A stretch of 64,000 bases of DNA from Jaapia argillacea MUCL 33604 (Eukaryota > Basidiomycota > Agaricomycetes > Jaapiales > Jaapiaceae). Location: contig KL197719.1 of the NCBI GenBank assembly GCA_000697665.1, positions 567,968 to 631,967 on the forward strand, written 5' to 3'. Positions 63,050 through 64,000 of the stretch are shown here, in pieces (position 1 is the first letter of the stretch; each line of letters begins with the position of its first letter). Below the pieces are notes generated by a model that was not told the origin of the DNA, searched no databases, and saw only the letters and a list, made by a program, of their open reading frames with translations. A program made the position numbers and the translations under genes.

Positions 63050-64000
63050 ATGCCTGGACGGACTCGCAAATACTCCGAGTATGCAAGCTCAGAGTCCGAC
63101 ATTGTGTCCACCGTCGACGGGTTCCCCAACAGTCGGTACGTCCTCTGCCTCTCAGCGCCGCCCGCACTCATCGAGATCCCCTCAGCGTATCATCCAATGC
63201 ACGCAGAGCCTCACAAGGTCCCATTCTCTTTCTTCATCTCCACCTACCTCACACTTTCATCTAGACTCATCATCCCTCCGCCTCTCGCACCGTCCAAAAC
63301 GCCCCAAACCTACCGGTCTAAACTCCCGTTACGACAATATGATGTACAAAGTAAACCTCATGCACCACTCAACTCCCCCAACCCCCAATTCAAAATGTCA
63401 CCGCGCTTCATCCTCCGGTTCGTCCTCCATCAGCACCCACGAACTTCCAAAGACTCCCTTGGACGCATACAGCCAGCTGCAACAAGGCAGGCTCGGGAAA
63501 GAATTTTCCGTTATCAAGATGACCAAGGATGTGGATGGCAGGAAGAAGCGAGCGAGGAGTTTTATGAGTTCAGATGATATTGACAATGATGGCAATTCGT
63601 CTCTCCAACCCGTCGAACCCGTAAGCCCCTCCCCATTCTGTCAAGTCTAATACTTGCACTCAATGCGCCAGCAGAAATCAAAGCAACCCATAGAACCTCT
63701 ACCTCCTTGGCTCTGCAACACCCTATCAACTCTCGAACCAGACCACCCCCTCCGAGTCCTAATCCCACCAACCAACCTGATATTCAACGGTCTCTTCAGT
63801 CTTCCCTTCCAACCCTCACAGGAACTCCCTCAAGACGGGAGCATGTACCAAGAGCCCTCTCGGGACCAACTCGCAACCGAAGACCGGGCCAAAGCGGAAG
63901 AAACGGAGAACGTCTTCGCCTTCTCTCTCCCCTCATCACCACGCCCAAACACCACACCACCCAGCCCATCACTACCCACATGGGCTCAAGTCCCTAACCC
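63050..64000 (+). CDS. Hypothetical protein, 5' part (runs off the window)
   Basis: I do not recognise this protein. The ATG at 63050 gives MPGRTRKYSEYASSESDIVS, then TVDGFPNS. An intron of about 85 bases (donor near 63136, acceptor near 63220) joins to SRSHSLSSSPPTSHFHLDSS and RPKRPKPTGLNSRYDNMMY. A Ser/Thr-rich part follows (SSSGSSSISTHELPKTPLDA), then LGKEFSVIKMTKDVDGRKKR and ARSFMSSDDIDNDGNSS. After a second intron near 63620-63672 the frame continues PLPPWLCNTLSTLEPDHPLR and VLIPPTNLIFNGLFSLPF. It is still open at the window edge. It is basic and Ser-rich, perhaps nuclear. It shares the GATA-rich promoter with gamma-glutamyltranspeptidase. Confidence 0.65.

Overview
The window looks like nuclear DNA of a basidiomycete fungus, most probably an Agaricomycete. 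Genes are closely packed on both strands and cut by many short introns (about 45-70 bases, GT...AG with one likely GC...AG). The protein set also fits: a Cdc24-type RhoGEF, Ysh1, Ctf4, a Rap1-like protein, wood/plant-wall hydrolases and a mushroom-type I9 protease inhibitor. I recognised about 21 protein-coding genes. I saw no tRNA, rRNA, transposase, retroelement or CRISPR array. Coordinates run from start codon to stop codon and include introns. Exon borders were read by eye and are approximate unless stated.

Layout. 0.7-4.8 kb: a disordered protein of unknown role and, on the minus strand, a TAPT1/Emp65-family membrane protein. 5.0-9.1 kb: a GH63-type glucosidase sharing a 141-base divergent promoter with TAPT1. 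9.7-11.7 kb: a secreted GH28 polygalacturonase. 12.5-15.9 kb (minus): CDC24. 16-18.4 kb: no gene I can name, with coding-like scraps. 18.4-27.5 kb (plus): a Rap1-like BRCT/Myb protein, a phytanoyl-CoA dioxygenase-like enzyme and the replisome hub Ctf4/Mcl1. 27.6-29.2 kb (minus): a mitochondrial transcription factor B/rRNA dimethylase-like protein. 30.0-32.1 kb: a short-chain dehydrogenase and a tiny five-exon I9 protease inhibitor. 33.1-36.8 kb: a large disordered protein whose C-terminus may be a Ulp1-like fold without its cysteine. 37-40.7 kb: a small basic protein diverging from the mRNA 3'-end endonuclease YSH1. 41.1-42.4 kb: a secreted cysteine-rich glycopeptide-type protein. 43.3-48 kb: a Sec7-PH Arf exchange factor. 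48.5-52.4 kb: an AreA-type GATA nitrogen regulator with about 3 kb of non-coding DNA upstream. 55.4-57.0 kb: signal peptide peptidase. 57.3-59.2 kb: GH5 beta-mannanase. 60.4-62.8 kb: gamma-glutamyltranspeptidase followed by a decayed copy of its last exons. 63.05 kb to the edge: the start of an unknown protein.

Links between genes. Three secreted carbohydrate enzymes or wall-type proteins (GH28, GH5, glycopeptide) fit a saprotrophic or plant-associated life. Rap1 and Ctf4 both concern chromosome maintenance, and Ctf4 has two MluI cell-cycle boxes in front of it. The AreA-type regulator and a promoter with seven GATAAG sites in front of gamma-glutamyltranspeptidase suggest nitrogen control of glutathione breakdown. 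That link is inference.
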